A DNA stretch of 64,000 nucleotides from Saprospiraceae bacterium (GTDB lineage Bacteria > Bacteroidota > Bacteroidia > Chitinophagales > Saprospiraceae), in NCBI GenBank assembly GCA_020848995.1, contig JADLHA010000006.1, positions 43,282 through 107,281 on the forward strand. The letters run 5' to 3'. The position numbers and the translations under genes are program-made. Of the stretch, positions 63,875-64,000 are shown one piece after another. Every line of letters begins with the position of its first letter. Positions within the stretch are counted from its first letter, which is position 1. The notes under the pieces were generated by a model. That model worked only from the letters and a program-made list of their open reading frames with translations. It was not told the DNA's origin and did not search any database.

Positions 63875-64000
63875 GTATCCGTCCTACCAACTGCATTTAT
63901 GCCAAGACCTCGCCCACTTTTGTATGAACAGTTGACTTGTTCCAATTCTGTGGTAGCAGTTCAGCGATTCGATTGATTGGATGATCCTTAATCCTGTGGA
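63875..64000 (-). mobile_element. 3' end of an IS66-family insertion sequence (partial)
   Basis: The element end is inferred from GTATCCGTCCTACCAACTGC beginning at 63875, which resembles IS66 terminal inverted repeats (GTAxxCGTCC...), and from the transposase end just inside it. The other end lies outside the window, so the 8-bp target duplication expected for IS66 cannot be checked. Confidence 0.6.
63897..63998 (-). CDS. IS66-family transposase, C-terminal fragment (cut by the window edge)
   Basis: Thirty-three codons are visible, ending at a TAA at plus 63897-63899. The frame reads RIKDHPINRIAELLPQNW near its start, matching the C-terminal domain of IS66 transposases (typically R(I/M)xDHxINRIDELLPWNW). 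The rest is beyond position 64000. It would be the DDE transposase TnpC of the element. Too short to tell whether the full gene is intact. Confidence 0.68.
   Translation of the reverse strand, partial: HRIKDHPINRIAELLPQNWNKSTVHTKVGEVLA

Overview
The window looks like chromosomal DNA of a Bacteroidota bacterium, most likely of the Saprospiraceae/Lewinella type. Three things point there. Several secreted proteins end in type IX secretion (T9SS, 'Por') sorting domains, and a porQ homologue and a PorE-like OmpA protein are present. The recognisable promoters match the Bacteroidota pattern TTTG-N(19-21)-TAnnTTTG. The gene repertoire includes futalosine-pathway MqnC, a sensor kinase/LytTR pair with a large propeller sensor, YwqK/MORN lipoproteins and an SdrD/DUF11 giant surface protein. 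The assignment to family level is inference. Apart from the last 2 kb, base composition is fairly uniform and moderately GC-rich.

Layout. 0.1-5.1 kb: mqnC, purine nucleoside phosphorylase and uvrA (+). 5.1-8.0 kb: a T9SS-exported CHRD protein and an orphan transketolase C-terminal subunit (-). 8.3-10.7 kb: a cation:proton antiporter and a Balon/baeRF-like ribosome-associated factor (+). 10.8-17.2 kb (-): an anaerobic/nitrosative-stress block of quinol nitric oxide reductase, an NsrR-like Rrf2 regulator and a class III ribonucleotide reductase. The reductase is encoded in three pieces: nrdD without its glycyl-radical tail, a separate 56-residue glycyl-radical protein at 11454-11624, and nrdG. 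17.5-23.0 kb: a monooxygenase-like protein, phoH, porQ, a YwqK lipoprotein and a PpiD-like foldase. 23.3-24.9 kb: a Cys-rich lipoprotein, then a noncoding stretch with a palindrome, a terminator and six tandem 40/41-bp hairpin repeats. 24.9-33.3 kb: pth, a radical SAM/SPASM protein, a TPR protein, the PorE-like protein, rlmD, two small genes (one an Hpt-like protein) and rfbA.

33.6-41.9 kb is one 2766-codon surface protein built of tandem repeats. 42.0-48.1 kb (-) is a compact six-gene sugar/surface-modification operon: epimerase, aminotransferase, asparagine synthase, acyltransferase, methyltransferase and a membrane protein. 48.5-51.2 kb holds two T9SS cargo proteins, one with leucine-rich repeats. 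51.5-55.3 kb holds a LytTR regulator and its propeller histidine kinase. 55.6-60.9 kb is housekeeping: frr, a zinc metallopeptidase, serS, rho, rpmH and rnpA. rpmH is a 51-codon gene with a near-perfect promoter.

The last 2 kb differ. Two AT-rich genes on the same strand are each followed by a related GC-rich noncoding element, a gene-cassette-like arrangement. One of the genes encodes six exact 32-residue PPR-like repeats. The window ends in the 3' part of an IS66-family transposase whose terminus lies about 15 bp from the PPR-like gene. A palindrome of consensus AACnAACGTTnGTT recurs across the window, both between and inside genes.
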